DNA from: Scenedesmus sp. ARA3
Lineage: Eukaryota; Chlorophyta; Chlorophyceae; Sphaeropleales; Scenedesmaceae
Reading direction: 5' to 3'
Length of the DNA: 64,000 nucleotides
Assembly: GCA_004335835.1 (NCBI GenBank)
Contig: RWJK01001794.1
Span: 1-64,000 of the forward strand
Below, piece after piece: positions 1 to 12,900 of this stretch. The stretch's first letter is position 1, and the number at the start of each line of letters is the position of its first letter. The position numbers and the translations under genes were made by a program. The notes under the pieces were generated by a model. The model was given only the letters and a program-made list of their open reading frames with translations, did not search any database and had not been told where the DNA came from.

Positions 1-10
1 GGGGGGGGGG
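1..10. other. G homopolymer at window edge
   Basis: The first ten bases are all G and lead directly into the 190-bp tandem repeat. This may be a contig end or an assembly artefact. Nothing else can be read from it. Confidence 0.5.
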
Positions 11-11
11 T

Positions 12-410
12 CATAAGGATTGTTGCATCAACTAGTGTTTTGGTTGTCCCGTCAGCAGTCCTGGCAGATTTAAATGAATGTAGACACCTGGTAGAGTATG
101 CATTGACAGCCTGAGGCACTAATTGACAGTGATCTTGCCCATTCTAGGGCTTGCAGAAGGCAACATGCATGTTGGAGTCGCCGGTGGTCCGCGGGGTTTT
201 TTGCATAGATTGCTGTGTCAATTAGTGTTTTGGTTGACATGACAGCACTCCCAGCAGATATAGATGGCTGAAGACACCCGTGTGAGTATGCATTGAAAGC
301 GTGAGCCACTGAATGACGGGGTTCATGCCCATTCCAGGGCTTGCAGATGGCAACATGCATGATGGAGTCGTCGGCAGTACGCAGGGGTTTTCGCATGGAT
401 TGCTCTGTCG
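12..410. repeat. 190-bp tandem repeat, about 2.1 copies
   Basis: The block TAGTGTTTTGGTTG at 33 recurs at 223, and TTGCATAGATTGCTGTGTCA at 201 recurs in diverged form at 391, so the period is exactly 190 bp. Copies 1 (about 12-200) and 2 (201-390) are similar along their whole length, including the GGGCTTGCAGA.GGCAACATGCATG.TGGAGTCG stretch. Copy 3 decays after about 20 bases. No convincing reading frame runs through the repeat. Confidence 0.85.
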
Positions 411-823
411 TTACGTTCTGTTTACTCCATGACACTCCCTGCCAGCCTTGGCAGGTCAGCTCCAAGCGTGCGCTGTAGGGTTCACCCATGCTAGCCAGCA
501 ATGCCTCTTCTCTGAGAGTACATGCAGTCATGCTAAAGATGCCTTGTTGTTGCCTATACACACGCCACAACTACGCGACAACGTGTGCCGTAGTGCGCAT
601 GCAGTTGCAGCCTTGCGGTGTCACCAACGCAACACGAACTATGCAGCACGTCTGCCCATACCACAACCAATGCACCATAACCCTGCTAAGTTTGGCAGCA
701 TGAGTAGCGGCCACTGCTACGGGGCTTGCAAGCGATGGACAGTGGCCTGCCGGGTGTGATTGTATGATCACCAACACAGGGTCTGACGCCCGAGCTGTTG
801 CTTGTGTAACCGCCCAGCTTGTC

Positions 824-852
824 TTTGCGGAGCTTGTGACAAGCTCCGCAAA
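824..852. repeat. Perfect inverted repeat, 14-bp arms, 1-nt centre
   Basis: TTTGCGGAGCTTGT at 824-837 is followed by G and then by its exact reverse complement at 839-852. It lies about 180 bp past the stop codon of the minus-strand kinase, in the expected 3' flank. It could fold in RNA or extrude as a cruciform. Confidence 0.85.
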
Positions 853-904
853 CTGCGCGTGTTGGTGCTGTTGCGTTGGCACAAAGCCTGGCATCTGCTG
901 GCAG

Positions 905-929
905 TGCTGTGATGAGAATTATCACAGCA
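905..929. repeat. Inverted repeat, 9-bp arms, 7-nt loop
   Basis: TGCTGTGAT at 905-913 pairs with ATCACAGCA at 921-929. It sits 53 bp from the first inverted repeat, so the kinase 3' flank holds two adjacent hairpins. Confidence 0.75.
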
Positions 930-1030
930 TTGTCTTGTCAAGCTCAAAACCAGGATCCTGCAGCAGGAGCAGCCGCAGCAGCCGCAGCAGAAGGACCAAC
1001 ACCACCACCACCAACAGCACAACCACAATA

Positions 1031-4000
1031 TCAAGCGCCAACAACCTCTTGTGACTCCAGTGCTGATGGCATAGCACTGACAAGCAATGGCTTCTCTAGC
1101 GCATGCAGCTGCGCCACGATGCGCCTGAAGCTTGGCCTGCTCTTGGCTGTGCCTGACCAGCACCTGCTGGCCAGGGTCACATACCATGACGGGGCATTGT
1201 TGGGGAACTGCGGCCGCACACCATCGCTGATGATGGTCTGCAGCACCTTGGCGCTGCCAGTCACCAGGTCGTTGAAGGCCACCTGCATCAACACAGCGAC
1301 AAACATCAAGGGAACATTAAAACCTGCTAGGCCACGGCAAATCGACCAGACCATGACTTGCTAAGCCAGCCCCTGCATCTTTTCAATGCTCTGATTCCTT
1401 TGTGGCAGCACGACAACTCTGGTTGCAGAGCGAGAGTGATGCTGCCAATACTGTTGCTGGTGGATTGAAGGTGAACAAGACAGCTGTTGATCGCTGCCCT
1501 GCTCTTCCACTCAGGCAAAACCAGTAACTACCCCACGCGTGAACTGCTCAGATGTGCTTCTGCAAGGAACACAACATGAGAGTAGATTATGAGCACGTGA
1601 TACTGCAGTGTCCTGTAACCAGCACACCAACAGCGCATCGGCCTACAGCCTCACCTGGCCAGTATACAGCTCCCACATCAGTATACCAAAGGCATACACG
1701 TCGCTGTGCTTGCTCAGGCCATCGCCTCTGAAGCACTCCGGAGCCAGCCAGCTGACCGCTTGCAGGCGCGGGCGGCCAGCAAGCTTGCGCATGGTTACCT
1801 GTCGGCAGTAAGATCACAAGCACAAGAAACACCCACATGGGTAAGGATCATATGTTCAGTTGCTGTGGAGACGCACTACATACCGCTTGAGTTGGCAAAG
1901 GCTGAGTGCAGTCAATGCTTACATGAAATGTGGGTTGCCGGCACCACACAGTAGTGGCGTGCTGCTTGCTGCTCAGCTGGTCATGTTCATGGTGCCATGA
2001 GGTGTGGCGCGCACATGTGCTGTACAACATGGCACAGCGGGAAGGAGGCCCTTGATGCAAGCATCTGCGAGCACGACTGTACGATGACACTGATGACGCT
2101 GATGTACCGATGTAAGGACAGCTCAACAAAGGCAGCCCCAGCAGCTGCGCCCCACAAGCAACATACAGCAGTGTCACGCACCTGCCGGTTTGACCAGCCG
2201 ATGGTGCACAGCCCGATGTCCTTGAGCTTCAGCGAGAAGTTGTCACCGCTGCCCCGCTGCCCTGCAGCACTGCTGGCGCTGCTGCTCCTGCTGGACTCGA
2301 AGTGCGCTGCGTTACTGCCCGCTTCATGCTGCGCCACAATGCCATTGAGACCGCTGACGCACCCCACAACATCAGCTTGCTGTGGTCCAGCATGCTGCTC
2401 CTGCTGCTGGGCGGGCTGCTGCTGCTGCTGTTGCTCGTGCCGCTGCTGCTCCTGCTGCTGCTGCAGCAATGACATAGTGCTTGGCAGCTGACCAGCCACC
2501 ATGACATTGTCAAGCCGCAGCTCCCCATGCACGATGCCGTTGGCGTGCAGGTGCTGCATGCCCAGCGCGATCTGCAGCAGCAAGCTGCGCAGCAGCGGCA
2601 TGTGCGGCTCGCGCAGCGCGTCTGCTGCAACTGCCTCGTGCGAGCGCCGCTTGCCTGGCAAGCCGCCGGTTGCGGTTGGCAAGCCTGCACTGATGCCTGC
2701 GCCTGCTGCAACATGCCCTGGCCCTGGCGGAGCCACCCCCAGCAAGCCGCCCAGCGCTGCCGGCAGGGGCGCTGACGCGTGGCTGGCCTCGTGGCTGAGC
2801 CGCATCGGCATCTGCGGCACTGCCGTGGGCAGCGGCAGCTGCTGCTCCAGCTGCGACAGCAGCACCGCCAGCTGGCTGTGTCCAAGCGACAGCATGTCGG
2901 GCACAGGGCCGAGCCCAGCAGCTGCAGCAGCGGCGTGCAATGCTGCGGCGGTGGGCACGTGCAGCGCGCCGCGGTTTACAGCATCGCGCAGGCAGCCGCC
3001 GGCAGCATACTCCGTCACCAGCGCTGCACAGCGGTGGTAGCGCTCCTTGCGCGGCAGCATGGAGGTGAGGTAAACGTCCGGCGGCTCGCGTGATGAGCGG
3101 CGGTGCACCACCTGAACTTGGGCAGCACCAACACATGTGCACAAAGGTGGGCTACGAGTCAATGAGTATCGAGCTACTGCAACAGCTTGCAAGCATGCAT
3201 GGTGAAGGTGTGTTGCAGCTAAGTGAAACAATGATAAATAGCACTGAGGGCACTAGCCCAACTTTGTACTCCGACGCTGCCATCTATCAATGACATGCCA
3301 TGACAGAGGCACGTGAATGCTGCAGGCGCAAGCAGCCACCCACCTCGTACACATGAGGGTAGACAGCTACGTGTTGAAGCACGTGCGGGTGGCTAACGCT
3401 GCACAGCCGGTACTGCAGGCTCAGCACAGCCTCCAGCTCAGTCTCCCGCAGCACGTTGCCGCTGCTGCCGCTGCCACCGCTGCCGCTGCCGAACACACCG
3501 CCGAGGCCAGCAGCAGCGCCGCCCACGCCTGCGCCCCCCGGCGCATGCCCCCCTGGCGTGTGGCCGTGGTCCATGGAGCTGCTGACCCTGAACAACTTCA
3601 CCGCCAGCACGCTGGAGGCGTGCTCGGCTGTGTACACCTGCACAAACGCATTCATGGGGCACAGCACGAAAAAGCACCTCAGCAGGGCACGCAATACACG
3701 TGGCATGCTGACAAACCAACACGCACAAGCGTGGCAATGCAACATAACGGACTAATAGCATGATCAAGGCGACCAAAGCACGCATGGGTACACATCTCAA
3801 AACACAGTGTGTGCGCACAACATGCAGCGCCTACCAGGCAAACTGTCCAGCCGCTGCTGCAGTGCTTCTCACTAAACACCAGCCATGTGCTCTGCGCAAC
3901 ACGCAAGCTCGCAGTGTGACTGGTTGCTGCGCAGCCTCACCGCAGTGTGCCGGCTGCGCGCCAGGTCGTCCTTGATGTCCAGCAGCTCAGGCCACAGCAC

Positions 4001-5130
4001 CAGCTCAGGGAAGCTGCCGCAGGCGTGGCCGCTCACAGGCAGGCCCACGGGCGCGATGGCAGCAGCAGACACCGCAGCAGCCTCTGCTGCTGCGGCAGCC
4101 TGAGCAGCAGCAGCGGCTGTGCTGAGTGGCAGCGGGACACACGCGTTGGTGCTGCTGCTGCGCATGGAAGCGGTTGAAGCTGAAGCGTCGTCGCTGTATG
4201 GCATCGCTGGCGCCACTGCTGCTGTGTGTTGGCCCTGCACGGCTGAACTGATGTTCGCTGCGTGTGACGCACACGAGCCTTGCCCTAGGCCTTCGCTGCT
4301 GCCATAGCCATTCGCATCGTCAGCTGACGGGTGTCCTCGATGACCGCTCCTCGGCTGATCACCTCCTGCCGAATGCACTGAGCCCGCAAGGCCTGCTGCA
4401 TGTGCTGCTGCTGGTGTTGCTTGGTTGCCGCTTGACAAGGCTTCCTGCTGCACCTGACCCTGCGCAGCAACCAGCTCTGCAGCTACTGCAGCGCCGGCAG
4501 AGGAGGGTGCTGGCAGCGCTGGCGGCGCTGGCGCCGGCATGGGCCCCTCGTTGAGCACCTGCGCGTACCACTGCTGCTGCAGCGGCCCGCCCGCCACCAG
4601 CGCCTTGAAGGTGCCGCTGGCCAGCAGCGCGGCCGCCTCCTGCAGCGCGGCCTTGCCCAGCGCGGCGTGGATGTCCCAGGGCGCCAGCAGGTACACGCAG
4701 CCCAGCGGGCGGCAGCGGAACAGCAGAGGCAGCAGCACCAGCGTGCCGCGCACCTGCGGAGTAGGCAAGAGTGCAACACAGCGGGATGAGTCAGAAGCAT
4801 GTCAAAGGTGTGAAAGCCAGCGCGTGCTCAGCGCGCAGATGCCGCTGCAGCTGCTGGTGCTGGTCCGTTGCTGTTGGTGCCACTGCTGCTAGGCAGGACC
4901 GCTGATGCTGCACTTCAAGGAGCGCCTGCTGTATCTCACCATTTGCCTGTCTGGCAGGAAGAGGTCGCGCACTGCGCCGCTGCCTGCGTTGCGCCCAAAG
5001 TAGGTCACGGTGTCCTTGACCACCATGACCTCGCCCCACTCCAGCGCGCTCAGCAGCACGCTGCTGCTGGTGGGCAGCTGGAAGCGCACCACGGGCTGCG
5101 CATCAGGGTGCAGCGCATGCAGCACAAGCA

Positions 5131-5173
<43 letters not shown>

Positions 5174-5635
5174 CAGGTGTTGAGAGCCAGTCGACAGCAA
5201 ACTTGCCGGCGCAAGCAAGGCGGTGTGGTTGTTGCTGCTGAACACACTAACTGGCACACCGCACAACACAAGCACCATGTCAGTGGCTGTCTGCAATGCA
5301 CCATGCAAGCAACAGGTGTAGCAGAGGCTGCAGCAGCCAGCACTGCCGCACTCACCTCCTTGGGAGCTGCCATACTAGCCACAGCGCTGGCGCTGCTGCA
5401 GGTTGCCTGCCCCTGCTGCTCGCCCCCAGCAGAACTGGCTACAATGCTGCTACTGCTTTCACTTCCAGCAGCTGCTGCTGCTGCAGGTGTTGCACTGCTG
5501 CCTCCGCTGGCGCTGTTGGCTGTCATGCTGTTGTCGCAGGTGCTGAGGATGAGGCCCTCAGGCACAGCCTCACGCGGCGTGCCAGGCCTGCTGCCAGCAG
5601 CAGGACAGCCGCCAGCATGCTGGCCCTGCTGCCGC

Positions 5636-5671
<36 letters not shown>

Positions 5672-8299
5672 ACCTGCTGTTGTTGCTGTTGCTGCTGTTG
5701 GTCCAGCATGTGAGCTGGCGGCTGTAGCTGCTGCTGCAACTGCTGCTGAAGCTGCTGTGCTGCCGACTGGTGGTGCTGCTGGTCTTGGCTGCTGCTGTCA
5801 GCATCAGCTTGTGCTGCGTAGATGATGCAGTGTGCCAGGCGTGATGACACCAGCGCCAGGCGCACCTCCAGCGTGTTCAGGCTCTGCAGCACGTGCAGCA
5901 GCGCCAGGCACACACAGTGGCATACAACAGCCAGTAAGCAGTATGTAAAAGGTATTCAACTGCCACCAGATACGGCTATGGAGATACGCCACAGGTACTG
6001 GGGTGGCAGACCCTACACACCTCAACATTAGCGCGCACACAACGCACACAGAAGCAGGCCACGCCAGAGCTCACTACTCGTCCTTGCTCATGCAGCGGCG
6101 TGATGCGCGGCTGGCTGCATGCCTGCCGGCCTGCCTGCCGGCCGGCCTGCCGACCTGGCTGCGTCACTAAGATCTGCCTGCTGCTGTGCCGCGGTGTCTC
6201 ACCGGGTCAACCAGCGCCTGCGGCAGGCCGTGCACGAAGACGCGCCCCAGCTCGTCCAGGTCGCGCGCACCCCACAGCGCGTCGAAGAAGCAGGCGCGCG
6301 CAGAGGCGCGGTTCTGTGGCAGCGCGCCTGCCGCCCAGCCGCACAGCAGCTGAATGCTGCCCATCCACCAGGCGCTGCCCCAGTCTGAGATGGCTGTCAG
6401 CCCGAAGGACAGCGCGCCGATGATGGAGCCGCTGCTGCCGCTGGCGATAATGGGCACGGCCAGGAAGGACTGGCGCAAGGGCAGAGGAGGGCAGAGGAGG
6501 GCGCAAGCAACAGCAGCAGCAGCGTTTAGCCTTTGCAGCAACATGTGCGCATCAGAACGAGACAGCTGGAGAGGGTTGCTAGCATACATGGGGACCTCGC
6601 ACATGCACAGCACATATACAGGTATGTTGACCGCAGTGATGAGCAGCCAACAGCTGGAGCAGATACGCTCACGAGGTGCTTCCTATCCTCATCTTCTGCT
6701 ACAGCTGCTTCAAGCTCTTGAATGTTTCTTGCTCCTGCTGCTTACACCCTCCGTTGCTGCGGCTGCCGGTCTGCTGCAGCTGCTATGTTGCAGAACATGT
6801 TGTCGTGGACGCACACGCTGCTGCTCTTCCTGCTGCTGCTGCTGCTGCTCCCCCCCGCTTCCCAGCTGCCGCTGTTGCTACTCATTCCTGCGGCTACCGC
6901 TTCTTGCTCCCTGCTGCTGCTGCCGTTGCCGCCAGCTGCTGCCGTGTGCTGCTGCTGCCAACCCTCACCCGCAGGTCCCTGTCCTTGTGCAGGCGCTGCC
7001 AGTCCTTGGGCAGACGCCCAGCCTCGCCCTCCTCCCCGGCATACATGGCGAGCGCCTGGCGGCTGGCAGCAACGGCCTCCAGGCTGCTGCCGCTGCCGGG
7101 CAGCAGCGCCAGCTGGCCGCCACCCACCTCCTGCACCGTCTGGCCCGCGCCCGCGCCACCTGGCGTGGCGTTGAGCCCGCCGCCCGTGCTGCTGCCGCCC
7201 TGCAGCATGGAGAAGCGCTGCCGGCCGGGCGTGCCCTGCACCGGCGTGGCGTAGGAGCAGCTGCCGCTGGCGCCGCGCTGCCGCTGCGCCTCAGGGCTGA
7301 GCGCAGCCCCGACCTGCCCAGGCAGTGACGCGCAGCAAGCAGATGCAACAGGCAGAGCACACACGTCTCATGGGGTGAAAAGATGGGGTGACCAGCAGTC
7401 TGGCAGCAGCTACAGCTCAAATTACAGAGACAGGTGCAACAGCTGCTGAAAGATCCGACGCTCCAACCAAACAACCGCTACGCTGCCTGCCCTACAGTAG
7501 CCCCTGGGGACAGCTATTGAGGTGTACAGGATATCCACACAACACATTCTGCTGTGGTGGCACAAGGAGGCTGGCATGGTTGGCATCAGCCGCCAAGCCA
7601 ACAAAAGGTCCTCTTGCGCCATGCTTATGCAGCAGGCTGCCGCACGCCATGCAGCTGCGATGCAGCCAGCGCCACCGCGCCCACCTGCATGACCACGCGC
7701 CCGCTGCTGCTGATGGCGTGCAGGCAGGCCCAGTCCACGGGCAGCCTTGCCACCAGCAGGCTCATCACGCGGGCCAGCGGCTGCCGCGGGCTGGCCGTGC
7801 TCAGCGCCAGCAGCTCCTGCAGCAGCGCCACCAGCTTCAGCACGCCGCCCTGGCCGCCGTCATCGCCACCAGCCGATGCTGCAGCTGCTGCTCCGCCTGC
7901 TGCGCCTGCTGCGTCTGGCGGCGTGCCTGCTGCCTGCAGTGCTGCGCCCTCCCCCAGCCTGGCCGGCGGCTCCAGGGGCATGCCGCCTGCGCCTGCAGCA
8001 GCTGCAGGTGCGCCCTGCTGCTGGTGCTGCTGCTGCAGCTGCTGCTGCTGCGCGCTGGCCAGCGGGTTGGAGCCGAGTGAGTTGGAGCGCCGGCCTGCGG
8101 GCGGCTTGCTGCTGCTGCCGGCTGTGCCATGCAGGCGCTCAGCAACTGCCTCCCCAGCCCCTGGTGCTGCTTGCGCAGCCGAGCCTGTGCTGCCAGCGCT
8201 GGGGGCGGCGGATGCCTGCCGCTGACGGAGCTGCTGCTGTGCAGGTGCCTTGCCAGCGGCATTCTCCTGCGTTGGTGAAGGCCTGAAGCAGCAGAGCAT
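1031..8299 (-). CDS. GAF-like / TKL-type protein kinase with degenerate catalytic motifs
   Basis: Ten exons: 7685-8299, 6969-7313, 6203-6469, 5356-5883, 4940-5095, 3941-4753, 3344-3637, 2182-3111, 1655-1798, 1031-1282. They join in frame to about 1,447 residues. Residues about 150-410 (exons 1-3) resemble a GAF domain, with the typical SFLAVPII...GSIIGALSFGL ending. A second GAF-like stretch may lie in exons 4-6. The kinase domain begins near residue 900. The N-lobe Lys is kept (LAVKLF, about 922), but no glycine loop is visible. The catalytic loop reads HGELRLDN (about 1201-1208) in place of HRDLKxxN. DFG is DIG (about 1304). WLAPECF (about 1333-1339), DVYAFGILMWEL and the subdomain XI RPSF motif are normal. 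About 115 residues are inserted between hinge and C-lobe. Start chosen at MLCCFRP. Domain order resembles the expanded GAF-kinase families of algae. Substrate unknown. Confidence 0.82.
5639..5700. repeat. CTG/TTG repeat encoding a polyGln run in the GAF/TKL kinase
   Basis: Near-perfect CTG triplets in exon 4 of the minus-strand kinase encode two Gln runs (roughly 9 and 11 Gln) separated by Val. They lie between the two GAF-like regions and are probably an unstructured linker. Confidence 0.8.
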
Positions 8300-9753
8300 T
8301 GCACACTGAGCTGCAGCCCCGGCTGCTGAACTCCTCCTGTGCACTGCTGCCACGCCTGGCAGACCCTCAGCGCTGCAGCAGGTGGCACTGCCACTGCATG
8401 CTGCTGCGCTGCTTCCTGCTCAAGGTTGCCTGCGCGTGCGGGTTGCCTCACTTGCTACGGCTCAGCTGCTGCAGCTTGGCTGCTGGCTGCTAGGCCCGCT
8501 GATGCTGTGGACTGTGCACTGGGGCGTGCTGCGCCTGGCTACACGCGGCTCCTGGGCACGCTTAAGCAGGGTAATACCTGCCTAAACAGGGCTTACAGCT
8601 GACCTGTGCCACAGACACTCTGTCAGGCTGCCCCAAACACCTGCAAGTGGAGGGTAACAAGGGGTGCTGCTGAGCTGCTGTGGCCCGGGGCAGGTGGTGC
8701 ATGTGAGGACGACAGTAGGCAACAAACAGCTTGAAGGCCATGCTATAAAGCAAACAAAAGTGTGCCCAGCAGGGAGACGAAGGTAGCAGCACAGAGAAGA
8801 AGCTGCAAACGACTGCACTGCAATGAAGCAAAGCACCCGACTCTGCGACAGCAGACTATCTAAAGCATTCATCATCAAAAGACTATTGATTTACAAACAC
8901 GATCTCTCTCTTACGTTTGGCCACTCTCTTGCAATCCCGCACAATCCCGGTGATGAAGACGCCTATCTCCAAGCTGGTCCACGCTTATTGTGTGTAACTC
9001 CGTCACTAGTTTACCAGCAGAGTTTAAGCAGAGATCGCGCACCGCTGTCAACATTACTGATGCCACCTGCTGATTTTTCGAGCCTTTGAATCAGCACTTG
9101 GACGCTGTCAATGTTTTCCTGCTATTTACTCCTCCTGGCTTGGTCAACACATACATGGGTGTCTGTGCGTTCAGGGTTCGTCACCACCTGTTATTCGCTT
9201 ACTACACGGCTGGGCTACGAACACAGCTGTCGATCGGCCTTGTCCTTCCCCCAACAATACACTATCACTCTGTTACTCGAACTGCTGTATCACACCAGCC
9301 AAAGGACTACCATCAGGCGGATGCGCGCGTACTGTCACAGTGTGCATGTACTGTGCATGTGCCAAGCACATCCCCACATCAGATGCTGCAACTGCAGACC
9401 GAAGCAAACCTTACAAAAATAATTGATGTGAAATATGCAGCCATGTTCTTGTCTCAAACGTGCTCAGTCACTGCTAGCATGCCGCTGCTTTGCTCATGGG
9501 GTGACCCGGATAAAGGTTCACAGTGGTCATCACATTATACAACATCTCAGCGAGCTATATTCATTCTGACTAATGAAGTGGTTCTCGACCTCATCACCAA
9601 TCAAAGCATGCATGGTGCTTGTCAGGTCAGGTTGCCACTACGACGGCTCTCACGGCTCACAGCACAGGGCCAGTCAACACTGTGCAAACACTCAGTGCAC
9701 AACATAGCAACACCGCGCTCTTCCGCACCCCTTGCCCATGGGTGCCGTCAAGG
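8300..9753. other. Intergenic: kinase 5' flank and WDR91 3' flank
   Basis: Both neighbours are on the minus strand. The stretch from about 8,820 to 9,620 is visibly richer in A/T than the genes and lacks the CTG-rich texture. It should hold the promoter and 5' UTR of the kinase and the WDR91 3' UTR. A plus-strand open frame at 9086-10045 overlaps the WDR91 last exon antisense and has no recognisable domain. Confidence 0.6.
9411..9415 (-). promoter_or_regulatory. Possible UGUAA poly(A) signal of WDR91
   Basis: TTACA on the plus strand reads TGTAA on the minus strand, about 340 bp downstream of the WDR91 stop. TGTAA is the usual chlorophyte polyadenylation signal. The distance is long, so this is tentative. 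Confidence 0.35.
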
Positions 9754-9910
9754 TCATGTTGCTGCAGTAAGGCTGATGGTCAGGCTGCGGCTGCTGCTGC
9801 CGCAGCCCACCACCAGTACCGGCTCCCTGGGGTGCCACGACACGCAACAGCCGGCAGCCAGGTCACCACCCTGCAGCAGCACCTGCGGCTGCGCCAACGC
9901 ATCACTGCCA

Positions 9911-9954
<44 letters not shown>

Positions 9955-12900
9955 CGTGGCAGGCAGGTCATACAGCAGCAGCACGCCAGCGCTGGCTTGG
10001 CCAGCCACCACAGCAACCCTGCTGCCGTCCGGTGATACCGCATAGCGGCACACCCAGGAGAGTCTGCCGCTGCTGTTGGCAGTGCTGTGGCTGCATCCAG
10101 CAGTGGGTTGCACCTGCTGCAGTGTTCCTGCTGCAGTGCCAGTGCTGGGTGTGTCCTGTGAGGCGCCATCAGCAGGGGCTGCAGGCTCCTGTTCCAGTGC
10201 CGCAGCAGCTGCAGCAATGACATCAATCGCCAGCAGTGGTATCTTGCTGCTCACGCTCGTCAACCGCCACTCACACAGCACGCCACAGCACAAGGTGAGG
10301 AAGCTTCCAGCACCAACACTGCTGCTGCCGCTCATGGGCCCTGCTGCACTGCTGGCCAGCCCACTACCTGCACTGCTGGCTGCCCGCCACGCCACCTGCA
10401 CCAGCAGCGGAGCGTCGGCACCAGCTGCTGCTGGCAGTGCTGCTGCCACCTGCCAGACCCGCAGCGGGCTGCTGCGGCTGCTGGGCTCGTACAGCAGCGC
10501 ACTGCCGGCTGCTGTGCCCACCACCAGCTGGCTGCCGCTGCTGCTGTAGGCCAGTGAGGCCAGGCCCACCTCATCCGGCAGCGCCAGCACTGCGCTGCGC
10601 TTGAAGGAGCGGCCGTTGTACACGGCTAGGCGGCCTGACACGCGTGCTGCTGCTGCCGCTGCTGGGCTGCTACTGTCGCTGCTGCTGTAACTGCAGAAGA
10701 CGTCCAGCTGAGCCGTGTTAGCTGCCACGGCAAAAGCTGGCTCGCTGGGGCAGGCTGCCAGCGCTGCCACATTCGGGAAGCCTGGCTCAGCAGGCACGTC
10801 AGCCATGATGCGACGCGTGTCGGCATGCCAGGCACGCACGCCGCCGCCGCCGCTGCAGCCAATGAGCATCAGCTTGTCAGCGCGGCCGTCCCAGGCAAGG
10901 CAGGCCACTGGCACGCCACACGCCACAGCAGCATGCCTGCCAGCGTTGCTGATCAGGCCTGGCGGGCTCCATATGGCCACCAGGCCGTCAGCACAGGCGC
11001 TGGCAACATTGGCGCCAGAGGGAGAGAATGCCACACAGCTCACGCCGGGCTGTGCTGCTGCGGCTGCAGCCTGCTGGTGCTGCACGGGCTGCACGTCAAC
11101 GCGCCAGCGCAAGGGCCCGGGAAGCAACACCGCAGGTGCAAACCCTGCTGCTGATCCTGGGCCATGTAGGCTGCGCGCTGCAGCACTGCTGGCAGCTAGG
11201 GCGGTGCTGCCGCTGCTGCCGCCTGCCGTGGCTGCGGTGTGCCTAGGCCGCATGCCGCTGGCGCTGCTTGCAGCCAGCATGCCGGCTGACCAAGACATGA
11301 CAGGCGAGCTGGACAGCACAGCAGCAGCAGTTGCAGCACCACTTGGGCTGGATGCAGCAGCAGAGTCTGACGCCCGCACTGATGTGGCTGCCGCGGAGCT
11401 GCCTACTGGAATGGTGATGGGCGCCGGGCTGCTCTCAGAGCTGGCTCTGCGGCTGCTGCTGCCCTGCTCCTGCTGCTCGTCGTCATCTGCTGTACCGGCA
11501 GAAGCCTGGCCTGCTGCTGCAGCCAGGGCAGGGTCGAAGCTGATGCCACCTGAGGAGGCGCTGCGGCCGTGGCCCTGCTGCTGCTGTCGCGCCAGCCACA
11601 CAACCGGCGACACAGCAGCCCCACCGGCTCCCTGAGCTGTTGCACCGGCTGCTGCTGCTGTTGATGGTGGTGCTGGGGAGCCAGAAGGCAGCAGCTCAAA
11701 CAGGCCCGACCCACCCGGCTGCAGCCTGCTGCTACTGCTGCCAGTGCTGCTGCGCATGCTCTGCAGCTCTGCAGGCTGGTGGTGCATTTGCTGCAGCTCC
11801 TGGCCATCCCCATCTGATGCTGTGCTGCTCCTCCTGCTGTGGCGTAGCTGCAGGTGCTGCTGCTGCCAGTCGTCAAGGCTCGGGTCTCGTGAGTGACGCA
11901 CGCTCGCTCTGCCGCTGGCGCTGGCATGTGGATGCGCAGCTGCAACAGTAGCGCCACTTGCTGCTGCAGCAGGGTGGTGTGGAGCCGCTGCTGCTTCGTG
12001 CCGTGCGTCCACGCCATCTAGGGAGGGCCGCAGCACTGGCGCTTGCTGAGGCTGCTGCTGCTGTGTCTGCTGGGCTTCCTGCTGTTCAGCGCTCTGCGGA
12101 TGCTGCTGCACGTGTCGCTGTTGGGCAGCCGGCAACTGGTCCTGTTGCAGATTTGCTTGCTGCTGAGTGTTCTGCTGCTGCAGTGCTTCTGTCGCTTCTG
12201 CGAGCTGTTGCTTGGCCCTGCTCAGCTCGGACTGCAGGGCTGACACCTGCAGCAGCAAGACACAGCAAGGGACAACAATGATTCAGCAAAGCACTGTCAT
12301 AAGCACTTGTTGCTTTGGCTGTCCGTTTAGGTTATCGGCTACCCCGCTTGCAAGCTTCCAATTTCAGGAACCTCTGTTGACATGCCCATGCACGCCCACA
12401 CACATGCACGCATCTCCACACATGTGCACACATCTCCCACACATGTGCACACATGTGCACACATGTGCACACACCTCCACACATCTGCACACATCTCCCA
12501 CACATGTGCACACGTCTCCCCACATGTGCACACATCTCCCACACATGTGCACACATGTGCACACATCTCCCACACATGTGCAACGTCTCCACACATGTGC
12601 ACACATCTCCCACACATGTGTACACATGTNNNNNNNNNNNNNNNNNNNNNNNNNNNNNNNNNNNNNNNNNNNNNNNNNNCACATGTCCACACATGTGCAC
12701 ACATCTCCCACACATGTGGACACATCTCCCACACATGTGCACGCACCTCCACACATGTGTACACATCTCCACATATGTGTACACATCTCCACACATGTGC
12801 ACACATCTCCACACATGTGCACACACATCCACACATGTGCACACATGTCCACACATGTGCACACATCTCCCACACATGTGGACACATCTCCCACACATGT

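Larger units (their letters stand above)
411..1030. other. Non-coding stretch downstream of the GAF/TKL kinase gene
   Basis: No supported exon lies here. The region is the 3' flank of the minus-strand kinase that ends at 1031. It contains two strong inverted repeats (824-852 and 905-929). The open frames seen in it have no recognisable domain and overlap on both strands. Confidence 0.6.

Noticed and set aside
9086..10045. 319-codon plus-strand open frame
   Set aside because: Its 3' third is antisense to the WDR91 last exon, it has no domain, and its 5' part lies in AT-rich intergenic DNA.
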